From contig JAWLEX010000063.1 of the NCBI GenBank assembly GCA_041685835.1, forward strand, positions 1 through 18,166: a stretch of 18,166 nucleotides of DNA. Reading direction: 5' to 3'. Each line of letters begins with the position of its first letter. Within the stretch, counting starts at the first letter, position 1. The notes below the pieces were generated by a model. That model ran no database searches, was not told the DNA's origin, and saw only the letters and a list, made by a program, of their open reading frames with translations. Below, in pieces: positions 7,942 to 15,368 of the stretch. Origin of the DNA: JAIPEI01 sp041685835. GTDB taxonomy: Bacteria > Desulfobacterota > DSM-4660 > Desulfatiglandales > HGW-15. The position numbers and the translations under genes are program-made.

Positions 7942-8292
7942 TCAGGAATTCTTTTTGCGCAAGGGAATGACTTTCGAGGCGGAGTTCTTAGGCCCATCGT
8001 CCATGCCCGCCTCGTCTTTACCGCCCGGCTCGGCCTGCCGCACGGCCCGTCCCACCCCCTCGATCCTGAGCGGCCGGCCTCCCATGGTGAAAGGCGTGCC
8101 GTTGATGTACTCCTCGCGAAGAATCCAAGTAGCGCTTTGGGAGGGAATCGTGAGCATCAGAAGGGTCAACCGGTACCAGTCTTTTTTGACATCCGGCTCA
8201 ATGGCCTCGATGCGGGCGTACACGGTAGGTTCATCCTGGTAGTATATGAGGACCACGTCGCCTTCCAGGTTCTGTCCGGTATGTTGCTGCAT
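7942..8292 (-). CDS. Conserved hypothetical protein, 116 residues
   Basis: Unrecognised function. The N-terminal 75 residues look folded: a beta-rich stretch GDVVLIYYQDEPTVYARIEAIEPDV, then KKDWYRLTLLMLTIP and WILREEYINGTPFTMGG. The tail (about 85-116) is low in hydrophobics and ends in a basic cluster, VIPLRKKNS. I recall similar proteins in Desulfobacterota but know no assigned role. No signal peptide or membrane helix is seen, so it is probably cytoplasmic. It is the first gene of a likely operon with the small membrane protein (109-nt gap) and ppdK. The ATG at 8292 has a GGAGGGGAG stretch upstream, but at a long spacing of about 14-17 nt. Confidence 0.7.
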   Translation of the reverse strand: MQQHTGQNLEGDVVLIYYQDEPTVYARIEAIEPDVKKDWYRLTLLMLTIPSQSATWILREEYINGTPFTMGGRPLRIEGVGRAVRQAEPGGKDEAGMDDGPKNSASKVIPLRKKNS

Positions 8293-8399
8293 GATTCCGG
8301 TTTGCTCTCCCCTCCTGCATATGCCTTAAGATTGATTTTTCCCCCAGTTCGCCTGCACACGCGGGCATAGCCTTCTCTACCATGGTGGGGACGACTACA

Positions 8400-8428
8400 C
8401 TTTTACCACAGCATTTCAGTACGTGCAA
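8400..8428 (-). promoter_or_regulatory. Candidate promoter for the ppdK operon
   Basis: Read on the minus strand, TTGCAC (8428-8423) and TAAAAG (8405-8400) are 17 nt apart, and a TGG just before the second box resembles an extended -10. The -35 box is weak (3/6). The leader before ATG 8292 would be about 100 nt. Confidence 0.3.
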
Positions 8429-8489
8429 CCTGCGCCAGTCAGGCCGTCACCGTCACCGACACTTACACCATCACACCGTAAAAAACGGC

Positions 8490-9125
8490 CTAAGGATGAA
8501 CCCGGAACTCATACCGTTTTATGAGTAAAGAGCGGCCCGAGAATATCTGAAGCCTCTCGGAAAAGGGATCTCCGGCCGCCGGGGATTGTCCCCCTGCGCC
8601 GCGCACATTCCCGGCAATGGCAAACGGCCTTTCAGAGTCCTGGGTCAGATCTATTCGACTCTTGGCGGAAAGATCATCCGCCAGGGAGGCCCAGACGGCA
8701 TGAGACGCCTCGCCGTTTTTCATTATGTCGGAAATGTCCGTCAACTCTTTCGGGCTGCATATGATCGCAAAGGTCTCTACAGGGCTCTTTCCATCCACCT
8801 GATAGTATTGATGGAGGGAAGGCATCACAAGGGTGGACCCCTGAATACGCTGCTCCACAGTGTTCAAAAGGGTCGCGGTCTGCCGGTCCGAGTGTACCAC
8901 ATATACGTAGCATCCCCGCTCCGGGTGGACGTATATGCGGAGCATGTCCCCGGCCTTGAGCCTGTCGCAGCTCTTGGCCCTTTCTATTCGGTCCCCTGAA
9001 AGTACCTGAATGCCGATCTTGGCCCGAACGACCGTCTCAGAATCTGCAGCGGACGGGGTACCGGCGGACCAGCCCAGGGACAGAGCCAGAACCATAATCA
9101 TCCAGCAGGTTGTATGCCTTGACAT
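8490..9125 (-). CDS. Exported DUF4384-like protein
   Basis: A 211-residue secreted protein. It starts with a signal peptide: positive MSRHT, a hydrophobic core MIMVLALSLGW, and a likely cleavage site after PSA near residue 26. The mature part contains LKAGDMLRIYVHPERGCYVYVVH followed by ATLLNTVEQ. This is the pattern of DUF4384-type beta domains, in which a Gly-Asp turn and a Tyr-rich strand precede an ATLL(Y/N)P segment. The C-terminus returns to SLLIKRYEFRVHP, also typical of such domains. A low-complexity Gly/Ala linker lies near 172-185. Substrate or partner is unknown. ATG 9125 is supported by a very strong AGGAGGT 4-5 nt upstream. It is a single gene between the ppdK operon and the divergent hdrA operon. 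Confidence 0.72.
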   Translation of the reverse strand: MSRHTTCWMIMVLALSLGWSAGTPSAADSETVVRAKIGIQVLSGDRIERAKSCDRLKAGDMLRIYVHPERGCYVYVVHSDRQTATLLNTVEQRIQGSTLVMPSLHQYYQVDGKSPVETFAIICSPKELTDISDIMKNGEASHAVWASLADDLSAKSRIDLTQDSERPFAIAGNVRGAGGQSPAAGDPFSERLQIFSGRSLLIKRYEFRVHP

Positions 9126-9765
9126 GGTTACCTCCTCGCATGAAATCTCGGGTTGTTCCGGGCCCTAACGGCGAGAGATCAGCGTGATTACTGGTTTTGT
9201 CAATCCTTGATCCCCTTCGTGATCTTCGTATCCTTCTTGATGAAGCTCTAATTCTTTCCTCGATCAAACCAGCTGATCCGGCGGCGGCGGACGGCAAGGC
9301 TCATTCTGCGTCCGGGGTGGAAACAAAGGCATGGAACGCACAGCTCTTGAGGAATTGTAGAAAACCGTTCTTGAGCGGTCAATCTTAAATTACCCGACCT
9401 TTCCCCTTTTCCCGCGTCCAGAGAGCGGTCCGCACCGGGTCTTCGAGGCCCCTTTTACACCTTGATTTTTCCTTGACTACATAACAAGCCCTATGGCATT
9501 AATCTGCTTTCACGAAGTCCCGGAAACTACCCGAAATAGGGCGAATCCAACAGCCTTCGGTTTTCTCAAATCCCGTGGGCCTCCGATCGCCTTCGGTAAG
9601 TGACCCAAGGCTTAGCATGCATTCGTTTCCTCCCTCCCAATAACGAACCGTTCGGCGGGCGGCCGCATAGTCCTCGGGATCGAATGGTTGCCGGGAGTAA
9701 ACCTTTGTCACCAGGCTCTGGACAGCACCCAGGCGAAAACAGAGAAAGAGGAGAAGGTCGAACCA
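9126..9765. other. 640-nt divergent intergenic region upstream of hdrA
   Basis: No convincing gene is seen. It holds a perfect -35-like TTGACA on the minus strand (9203-9198, for the DUF4384 gene) without a clear -10. A degenerate 9-nt repeat lies at 9213-9239. A short inverted repeat ACCG...CGGT spans 9364-9379. A small hairpin GGGTCT/AGGCCC (9437-9451) is followed by TTTT (9453-9456). A weak plus-strand promoter candidate is TTGACT (9473-9478), 18 nt, CATTAA (9497-9502). On the minus strand a 39-codon frame ending at 9499, with a start at 9615-9613, has GGAGG upstream but no recognisable homology. If the promoter call is right, the hdrA leader is about 255 nt. Confidence 0.4.
9213..9239. 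repeat. Degenerate 9-nt repeat (CTTCGTG type)
   Basis: CCCTTCGTG, ATCTTCGTA and TCCTTCTTG follow one another in 9-nt register and are trailed by ATGAAG. This parallels the cleaner array at 4751-4777, which is trailed by GTGAAA. It looks like a decayed copy of the same intergenic element. Confidence 0.35.
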
Positions 9766-12700
9766 ATGAGTGATAAAAACTCCCCCAACGGCTCGGTTAT
9801 GGTGATAGGTGCCGGGATTGCGGGAATCCAGGCATCTCTGGATCTCGCCGAATCCGGGTACCTCGTTCACTTGGTGGAAAAGCAGTCCGCCATAGGCGGG
9901 GTCATGGCCCAGCTCGACAAGACCTTTCCGACGAACGACTGTTCCATGTGCATCATCTCACCCAAACTCGTTGAATGCGGGCGTCACCTGAACATCGAGC
10001 TCCTGACCAACACGGAGATCGTGGATGTCTCCGGTGAGGCGGGGCGCTTTCATGTCAGACTCAAAGAGAACCCCCGTTACGTAGACCTCGCCAAGTGCAC
10101 GGCCTGTGGGGAGTGCAGCAAGGTATGTCCCATTGACGTCCCGAACATGTTCGACGAGGGCCTCCGGGACCGGAAGGCCGTGTACAAGCTTTATCCCCAG
10201 GCCATGCCCAGCGCATTCGCCATCGATAAGCGGGGTACGGCTCCGTGCAAGGCCACCTGCCCCGCTCATGTCAGCATACAGGGATACGTGGCCCTCATCA
10301 ACCAGGGCAAGTACAGGGAGGCGCTGGAACTATTCAAGGGGGCCCATCCCTTTCCCGCAATCTGCGGCCGGGTCTGCCACCATCCCTGCGAGGGTGTCTG
10401 CACCCGGGGAGACGTGGACGAGCCCATCGCGATCCAGCACCTGCACCGCTTTATAGCCGACCTGGACCTGGACGAAAAGACCCGGTACATCCCGCAACCC
10501 GAAGAAAGGCGTGATGAAAAGGTTGCAGTGATAGGCGCCGGCCCATCCGGCCTTACCGCAGCTTATTACCTGGCATGGAACGGATATCCCGTAACCGTGT
10601 TCGAGAAGCTCCCGGTTTCAGGCGGAATGATGTCCGTGGGCATACCCGCTTACCGGCTCCCCAGGGATATCATCGCAGAGGAGATCAAGGTCATAGAGGA
10701 GATGGGCGTCGAGATCAGGACCGGCGTCTCCTTCGGTGAGGACGTCACCCTGGAAAGCCTCAAGGGTGAAGGCTACCGCGCGGTGTTCATGGCCACGGGG
10801 CTTCACCTCAGCCGGAGGCTCAACGTACCGGGGGAGGACCACGAGGCGGTGCTCAAGGGCGTGGATTTCCTGCGTGAAGCAGCCCTTGGCGGCAAGGTTT
10901 CCGTTGGAGACCGTGTCGTGGTGATCGGCGGCGGCAATGTCGCCGTGGACGTAGCGCTTACGGCCAAGCGGACGGGCGGCAAAGACGTCACCCTTGTCTG
11001 CCTGGAGAAGCGGGAAGAGATGCCGGCCTGGGATTACGAAATCGAAGAGGCCCTGGAGGAAGGAATAAAGATAGTCAACAGCCTGGGGCCCACACGGTTT
11101 ATGGTCGAGGGCGGCGAGCTCGAGGGCGTCGAGTTCAAGTGCTGCACCTCCGTGTTCGATGAAAACGGCCGGTTCAACCCGAGTTATGACGAGTCGGACA
11201 TCAGCTCCATAGAGGCTGACACGGCCATCGTGGCCATTGGCCAGGCTGCGGACCTGGATTTCGCCGAACCACAGGGTATAGCCGTCTCGCCCCAGGGAGG
11301 GCTCAAGGCGGATCCGGTCACGCTTCAGACCCCCATAGAGGGAGTCTTTGCCGGGGGAGATGTTTTTTACGGGCCCAAATCCGTGGTGGACGCAGTAAAC
11401 TGCGGAAAAGAGGCGGCCGAGAGCATTCACCGTTATATCAACGGGCTGGACCTGCGGGAGGACCGCGAAAAGGAATGGTCCTACGAGAAGCCCGACACGG
11501 AAGGCGAACAAAGATCCTCGCGAATCCCCATGCGTACCCTCCCCGTTGAAGAGAGGGAGAGAAACTTCAAGGAGATCACCCTGGGTTTCACCGAGGAGGA
11601 GGCGCGTAAGGAAGCCCGGCGCTGTCTCGAGTGCGGCATCTGCTCGGAGTGCTACCAGTGCGTGTCCGCCTGCCTGGCCGGAGCCATAGATCACGAACAG
11701 GTTCCAATGGAAAAGACCTTCGAGGTCGGATCCATCGTAATGGCCCCCGGGTTCACCCCCTTTGATCCGTCCGCCTTTGACACCTACAGCTATTCCCAAC
11801 ACCCCAACGTGGTGACGAGCATGGAGTTCGAGCGGATCCTGTCGGCCTCCGGCCCTTACGAGGGTCATCTCGTCCGCCCGTCCGATCACAAGGAGCCCGC
11901 TAAGATCGCATGGCTTCAGTGTGTGGGTTCCCGTGACATCAACAAATGCGACCATGCCTACTGCTCGGCCGTATGCTGCATGTACGCCATCAAGGAGGCC
12001 GTGATCGCCAAGGAGCACAGCAAGGAAGACCTGGATGCGGCCGTTTTTTACATGGACATGCGTACTTACGGCAAAGACTTCGAGAAGTACTATTGGCGGG
12101 CCGAGGAGGAGAGCGGGGTCCGCTTTGTACGCTCGCGCATCCATTCCGTGGTCCCCAGGGACGACGACACGCTTCGAATAAAATACGTCACCGAGGCGGG
12201 CGAACCGCTGGAAGAAGACTTCGACATGGTCGTCCTCTCCGTCGGGCTTTCCCCCAACAAGGATATTGTCTCCCTCGCCGAGAGGATGGGAATAGAACTC
12301 AACTCCCACCAGTTCGCCGAGACAGGGACTTTCACCCCGGTCTCCACCAACCGGGAGGGCGTCTATCTGTGCGGCGTGTTCCAGGGGCCGAAGGACATAC
12401 CCAGTTCGGTCATGGAGGCCTCGGCCGCAGCCGCGGCTTCCGGCCGGATCCTGGCGGACGCGCGCGGGACCATGACACGTATCAAGGACCTGCCCCCTGA
12501 AAAGGACTTCTCCGGAGAGCCGCCCAAGATAGGTGTGTTCGTGTGCAACTGCGGGATCAACATCGGGGGCATCGCAGACGTGCCCGCGGTAAGAGATTAC
12601 GCAGCAGGCCTGCCCCACGTGATTCACGTGGAGGACAACCTGTTCACCTGCTCCCAGGACACCCAGGACAAGATGAAGGAGGTCATTCAGGAAAAGGGGA

Positions 12701-14199
12701 TCAACCGGGTGGTGGTCGCCTCGTGCTCGCCTCGAACCCACGAACCCCTTTTTCAGGAGACTATCCGCGACGCAGGCCTCAACAAGTATCTCTTTGAGAT
12801 GGCCAACATTCGGGATCAGAACACCTGGGTCCACATGAACGAGCCTGAAAAGGCCACGGCCAAGGCAAAGGACCTGGTCCGCATGGCGGTGGCCAAGGCC
12901 GCCCTGGTGGAACCGCTCCAGCAGTTCCCTCTCGCCGTCACGCACGCAGCGCTTATCGTGGGTGGCGGTGTGGCGGGGATGGAAGCCGCCCTGGGCATTG
13001 CCGAGCAGGGATATCAGGCCTTTCTGGTGGAAAAGGGAAATGAGCTGGGCGGTGTGGCCCGGCGACTGCGCACCACATGGAAAGGCGAAGACATACCTTC
13101 GTATGTGGAAAAACTGGCAGAACGGGTTAAAGGCCATCCCAACATTCAGGTCTTCATGAATTCGGCGGTCAAGGACTTCAACGGGACAGTGGGGAATTTC
13201 GTCACCACGGTCCGGTCCGGCGAAGGGGGCGGTTCCCCCCAGGTCATTGAACACGGCGTGACCATCCTGGCCACGGGGGGCCGCGAGTACGAACCTACCG
13301 AGTATCTTTACGGCAAGAACCCCAAGGTGCTTACCCATCTGGACCTGGACAAGGCGCTCAAGGAAGACGAGGGAGCGGTTGCAGAAGCCGGGACCGCCGT
13401 ATTCATTCAGTGCGTGGGCTCTCGCATTCCCGAGCGGCCTTACTGCAGCAAGATCTGCTGCACCCACAGCCTTGAAAGCGCCTTGAAGCTCAAGAAGCTC
13501 AACCCCGAGATGAAGGTCTTCATCCTGTACCGCGACATGCGGGCATACGGGTTCCGGGAGGACCTGTACCGCGAGGCCAGGGAGAAGGGTGTGCTGTTCA
13601 TCCGCTATGACCCGGAAAACGCGCCGGAGGTCACGGAGACCGCTGAAGGGAGTATTTCCCTTATGGTCACGGATCACGTGCTCCAGCGTCCCGTCCGGAT
13701 CGCCCCTGACCTCCTTGTCCTGGCCGCGGCTGTCCTTCCGGGCGAGAACAGGGAACTGTTCGAGCTCCTGAAGGTCCCGGTCAACAATGAGGGCTTCCTG
13801 ATCGAGGCCCACGCAAAGCTCCGGCCGGTGGACATGTCTTCGGAGGGCGTGTTCATGGCCGGCCTGGCCCATTACCCCAAACCCCTGGAGGAGACCATCG
13901 CCCAGGCCAATGCCGCAGTAGCCAGGGCCATGACCATCCTCAGCCGCGAAGGGATCATGGTGGGAGGTGTTGTGGCCGAGGTTATTCCCGAACGTTGCGC
14001 AGTGTGCGTCACCTGTGTAAGAACCTGTCCGTACGGCGTGCCGAAAATCGGGACCGAAGGCCATGCGGTCATTGACCCGGCCGAGTGCCGCGGCTGCGGC
14101 GCCTGCGTTGCTGAGTGTCCGGGCAAGGCGATTGTCCTGCGGCACTTCACGGACGACCAGATTATTGCCAAGGAAGATGCCCTTTTCAATATTGTCTAA
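9766..14199 (+). CDS. hdrA: Tandem HdrA-HdrA flavoprotein with inserted GltD/NfnB-like NAD(P)H module
   Basis: A 1477-residue cytoplasmic flavin/iron-sulfur protein. Unit 1 is HdrA lacking its thioredoxin-like N-domain: FAD loop GAGIAG (15-20), AQLDKTFPTNDCSMC, and one [4Fe-4S] motif (Cys111, 114, 117, 121). At the usual second cluster site a GltD-like module is inserted (about 160-620). It has cysteines 161, 165, 200, 204, 208 and 212, the FAD loop GAGPSG (258-263) and the nucleotide loop GGGNVA (388-393). HdrA resumes at a Cys-rich bridge (620-636) and CVGSRD...YCSAVCC (719-738). Unit 2 (from about 920) is complete: VFVCNCGINIGG, FAD loop GGGVAG (1066-1071), CVGSR...CSKICC, and two C-terminal [4Fe-4S] motifs (Cys1411-1421 and 1441-1451). 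ATG 9766 is used; the frame extends to 9688, but only non-homologous residues are added. mvhD follows after 12 nt. It probably passes electrons from NAD(P)H to MvhD and MetFV. Confidence 0.92.
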   Translation: MSDKNSPNGSVMVIGAGIAGIQASLDLAESGYLVHLVEKQSAIGGVMAQLDKTFPTNDCSMCIISPKLVECGRHLNIELLTNTEIVDVSGEAGRFHVRLKENPRYVDLAKCTACGECSKVCPIDVPNMFDEGLRDRKAVYKLYPQAMPSAFAIDKRGTAPCKATCPAHVSIQGYVALINQGKYREALELFKGAHPFPAICGRVCHHPCEGVCTRGDVDEPIAIQHLHRFIADLDLDEKTRYIPQPEERRDEKVAVIGAGPSGLTAAYYLAWNGYPVTVFEKLPVSGGMMSVGIPAYRLPRDIIAEEIKVIEEMGVEIRTGVSFGEDVTLESLKGEGYRAVFMATGLHLSRRLNVPGEDHEAVLKGVDFLREAALGGKVSVGDRVVVIGGGNVAVDVALTAKRTGGKDVTLVCLEKREEMPAWDYEIEEALEEGIKIVNSLGPTRFMVEGGELEGVEFKCCTSVFDENGRFNPSYDESDISSIEADTAIVAIGQAADLDFAEPQGIAVSPQGGLKADPVTLQTPIEGVFAGGDVFYGPKSVVDAVNCGKEAAESIHRYINGLDLREDREKEWSYEKPDTEGEQRSSRIPMRTLPVEERERNFKEITLGFTEEEARKEARRCLECGICSECYQCVSACLAGAIDHEQVPMEKTFEVGSIVMAPGFTPFDPSAFDTYSYSQHPNVVTSMEFERILSASGPYEGHLVRPSDHKEPAKIAWLQCVGSRDINKCDHAYCSAVCCMYAIKEAVIAKEHSKEDLDAAVFYMDMRTYGKDFEKYYWRAEEESGVRFVRSRIHSVVPRDDDTLRIKYVTEAGEPLEEDFDMVVLSVGLSPNKDIVSLAERMGIELNSHQFAETGTFTPVSTNREGVYLCGVFQGPKDIPSSVMEASAAAAASGRILADARGTMTRIKDLPPEKDFSGEPPKIGVFVCNCGINIGGIADVPAVRDYAAGLPHVIHVEDNLFTCSQDTQDKMKEVIQEKGINRVVVASCSPRTHEPLFQETIRDAGLNKYLFEMANIRDQNTWVHMNEPEKATAKAKDLVRMAVAKAALVEPLQQFPLAVTHAALIVGGGVAGMEAALGIAEQGYQAFLVEKGNELGGVARRLRTTWKGEDIPSYVEKLAERVKGHPNIQVFMNSAVKDFNGTVGNFVTTVRSGEGGGSPQVIEHGVTILATGGREYEPTEYLYGKNPKVLTHLDLDKALKEDEGAVAEAGTAVFIQCVGSRIPERPYCSKICCTHSLESALKLKKLNPEMKVFILYRDMRAYGFREDLYREAREKGVLFIRYDPENAPEVTETAEGSISLMVTDHVLQRPVRIAPDLLVLAAAVLPGENRELFELLKVPVNNEGFLIEAHAKLRPVDMSSEGVFMAGLAHYPKPLEETIAQANAAVARAMTILSREGIMVGGVVAEVIPERCAVCVTCVRTCPYGVPKIGTEGHAVIDPAECRGCGACVAECPGKAIVLRHFTDDQIIAKEDALFNIV

Positions 14200-14211
14200 T
14201 AGGGAGGTACT

Positions 14212-14634
14212 ATGGCTGATTTCGAACCCCGTATTCTTGCATTCTGTTGCCAATATTGAGCCTATTCGGCTGCGGACCTGGCAGGTTCGATGAGACTTTC
14301 ATACCCCAGCAACATCAAAGTGATTCAGGTGCCCTGCTCCGGCCGGGTCGACATCCTTCACCTGCTCAAAGCGATCGAGGACGGAGCGGACGGCGTGTAC
14401 ATCGCGGGCTGTCTCGAAGGGGAATGCCACTTTCTCACAGGCAATCTCAAGGCCCGGCGCCGGGTCAATTATGTGAAGAAGGTCTTGAGTGAACTCGGGA
14501 TCGAACCCGAACGTGTTGAGATGTACAACCTTTCCGCAGGCGAAGGCCCGCGTTTCGTAGAGATCGCAAAGGAAATGACGGAACGTATTCAGGCATTGGG
14601 GCCCAGCCCTGTGAACCTGAAGAGAGCCGCCTGA
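14212..14634 (+). CDS. mvhD: MvhD-family iron-sulfur subunit, selenoprotein (Sec at in-frame UGA)
   Basis: A 140-residue MvhD (delta subunit) that carries electrons through a [2Fe-2S] cluster between HdrA and partner proteins. Reading through the UGA at 14257-14259 (codon 16) gives MADFEPRILAFCCQY-U-AYSAADLAGSM, in frame with RLSYPSNIKVIQVPCSGRVD and GCLEGECHFLTGN. Known MvhD proteins have the pattern CNWC(T/S)YxxADLAG, so the UGA stands exactly at the second cysteine of that motif. GGAGG lies 4-5 nt before ATG 14212, and the gene begins 12 nt after hdrA. A suitable stem-loop follows the UGA. A normal gene caller would start at the internal ATG 14290 and lose the first 26 residues, including Cys12, Cys13 and Sec16. 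A premature stop or sequencing error is the alternative, but the exact Cys/UGA coincidence argues for selenocysteine. Confidence 0.88.
14273..14289 (+). promoter_or_regulatory. Candidate bacterial SECIS element in mvhD
   Basis: CGGACC (14273-14278) pairs with GGTTCG (14284-14289): six pairs including one G-U, around the loop TGGCA. The loop begins 19 nt after the UGA and has G at its second position. This agrees with the general bacterial SECIS pattern of a short stem-loop just downstream of UGA with a G in the first two loop bases. An alternative, weaker fold pairs CTGC (14270-14273) with GCAG (14281-14284). Confidence 0.65.
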
Positions 14635-14699
14635 AGCGTGCCGCAAGCTTGCTCTTGTCCAGAAGCTCAGTTCCCGTTGGATACTGAATGAGGTGAGCC

Positions 14700-15368
14700 A
14701 TGATTGTAGCAGATCGAAAGCCTTTGACCGAAATCCTGGAGATGATCGATGACTGTGACAATGTCCTGATCATCGGCTGCAAGGGATGCGTTACCGTGTG
14801 CAACGTAGGCGGAGCCAAGGAGGTGGGAATCCTTGCTTCCGCCCTGAAGATCGCACGCAAGAAGGAAGGCCGGACTCTGGAAGTGGGAGAACGGACCATC
14901 GAGCGTCAGTGTGATCCCGAATACATCGAGCTGGTCAAGAACGAGGTGGGTTCCTACGATGCGGTCATTTCCATGGCCTGCGGGGTAGGCCCGCAGTTCC
15001 TGTCCAATGCCTATCCGGATCAAAGGTTCTTTCCGGCCGTAAACACGACCTTTTTCGGAGGGGCGGTTCAACACGGTATATGGGAGGAGCGATGTGCAGG
15101 GTGCGGCCAGTGCATTATCCATTATTTTGACGGTATGTGCCCCATTGCACGCTGCTCCAAGAGCCTGCTCAACGGTCCCTGCGGCGGATCGGCCGGCGGA
15201 AAGTGTGAGATCAGCAAGGAAGTGGACTGCATCTGGGACCTAATCGTCCGAAAGAAGATGGAAAATGGCCGCCTGGAGGACCTGCTGAGCGTTAGGCCGC
15301 CGAAATCCTGGGACACTGCACGTGACGGCGGTCCCAGGAGAAGCGTGAGGGAGGAGTTGGTTCAATGA
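14700..15368 (+). CDS. metV: MetV, zinc/iron-sulfur subunit of methylene-THF reductase
   Basis: A 222-residue cysteine-rich protein of the family that forms the C-terminal part of some methylene-tetrahydrofolate reductases. It exists as the separate subunit MetV in acetogens, where it links MetF to electron donors. Cysteines are clustered: GCKGCVTVC (27, 30, 34), ACGVG (94), CAGCGQC (132, 135, 138), MCPIARC (147, 152), GPCGG (161), then 169 and 177. This suits metal or [4Fe-4S] binding. GAGGTGAG immediately precedes ATG 14700, and an in-frame stop two codons upstream fixes the start. The gap from mvhD is 65 nt. The end overlaps metF by 4 nt (ATGA), so the MetV and MetF subunits are probably made together. 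Confidence 0.88.
   Translation: MIVADRKPLTEILEMIDDCDNVLIIGCKGCVTVCNVGGAKEVGILASALKIARKKEGRTLEVGERTIERQCDPEYIELVKNEVGSYDAVISMACGVGPQFLSNAYPDQRFFPAVNTTFFGGAVQHGIWEERCAGCGQCIIHYFDGMCPIARCSKSLLNGPCGGSAGGKCEISKEVDCIWDLIVRKKMENGRLEDLLSVRPPKSWDTARDGGPRRSVREELVQ

Noticed and set aside
7040..8242. A 400-codon plus-strand open frame over the ppdK start and its upstream genes
   Set aside because: It is a shadow of minus-strand genes; composition is not protein-like and there is no homology.
8442..8490. GGCCGT/ACGGCC inverted repeat just after the DUF4384 gene
   Set aside because: The 37-nt loop and six-pair stem without a T-tract make it a poor terminator; probably chance.
9437..9456. Small hairpin plus TTTT in the hdrA leader as a riboswitch or attenuator
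   Set aside because: The stem is only six pairs with a 3-nt loop, lies upstream of the likely promoter, and no riboswitch core was recognised.
9688..9765. N-terminal 26-codon extension of hdrA
   Set aside because: The extension is not HdrA-like. ATG 9766 is preceded by a GAGGAGAAGG stretch and leads directly into the FAD-binding strand.
10618..14253. A 1211-codon open frame on the minus strand across hdrA
   Set aside because: It is the antisense shadow of the high-GC hdrA gene. Its translation has no recognisable domain, whereas the plus strand shows complete HdrA and GltD motifs.
14290..14634. A shorter mvhD starting at the internal ATG 14290
   Set aside because: It would lack the N-terminal cysteines and has no ribosome-binding site, while ATG 14212 has a strong one and restores the family N-terminus through the UGA.
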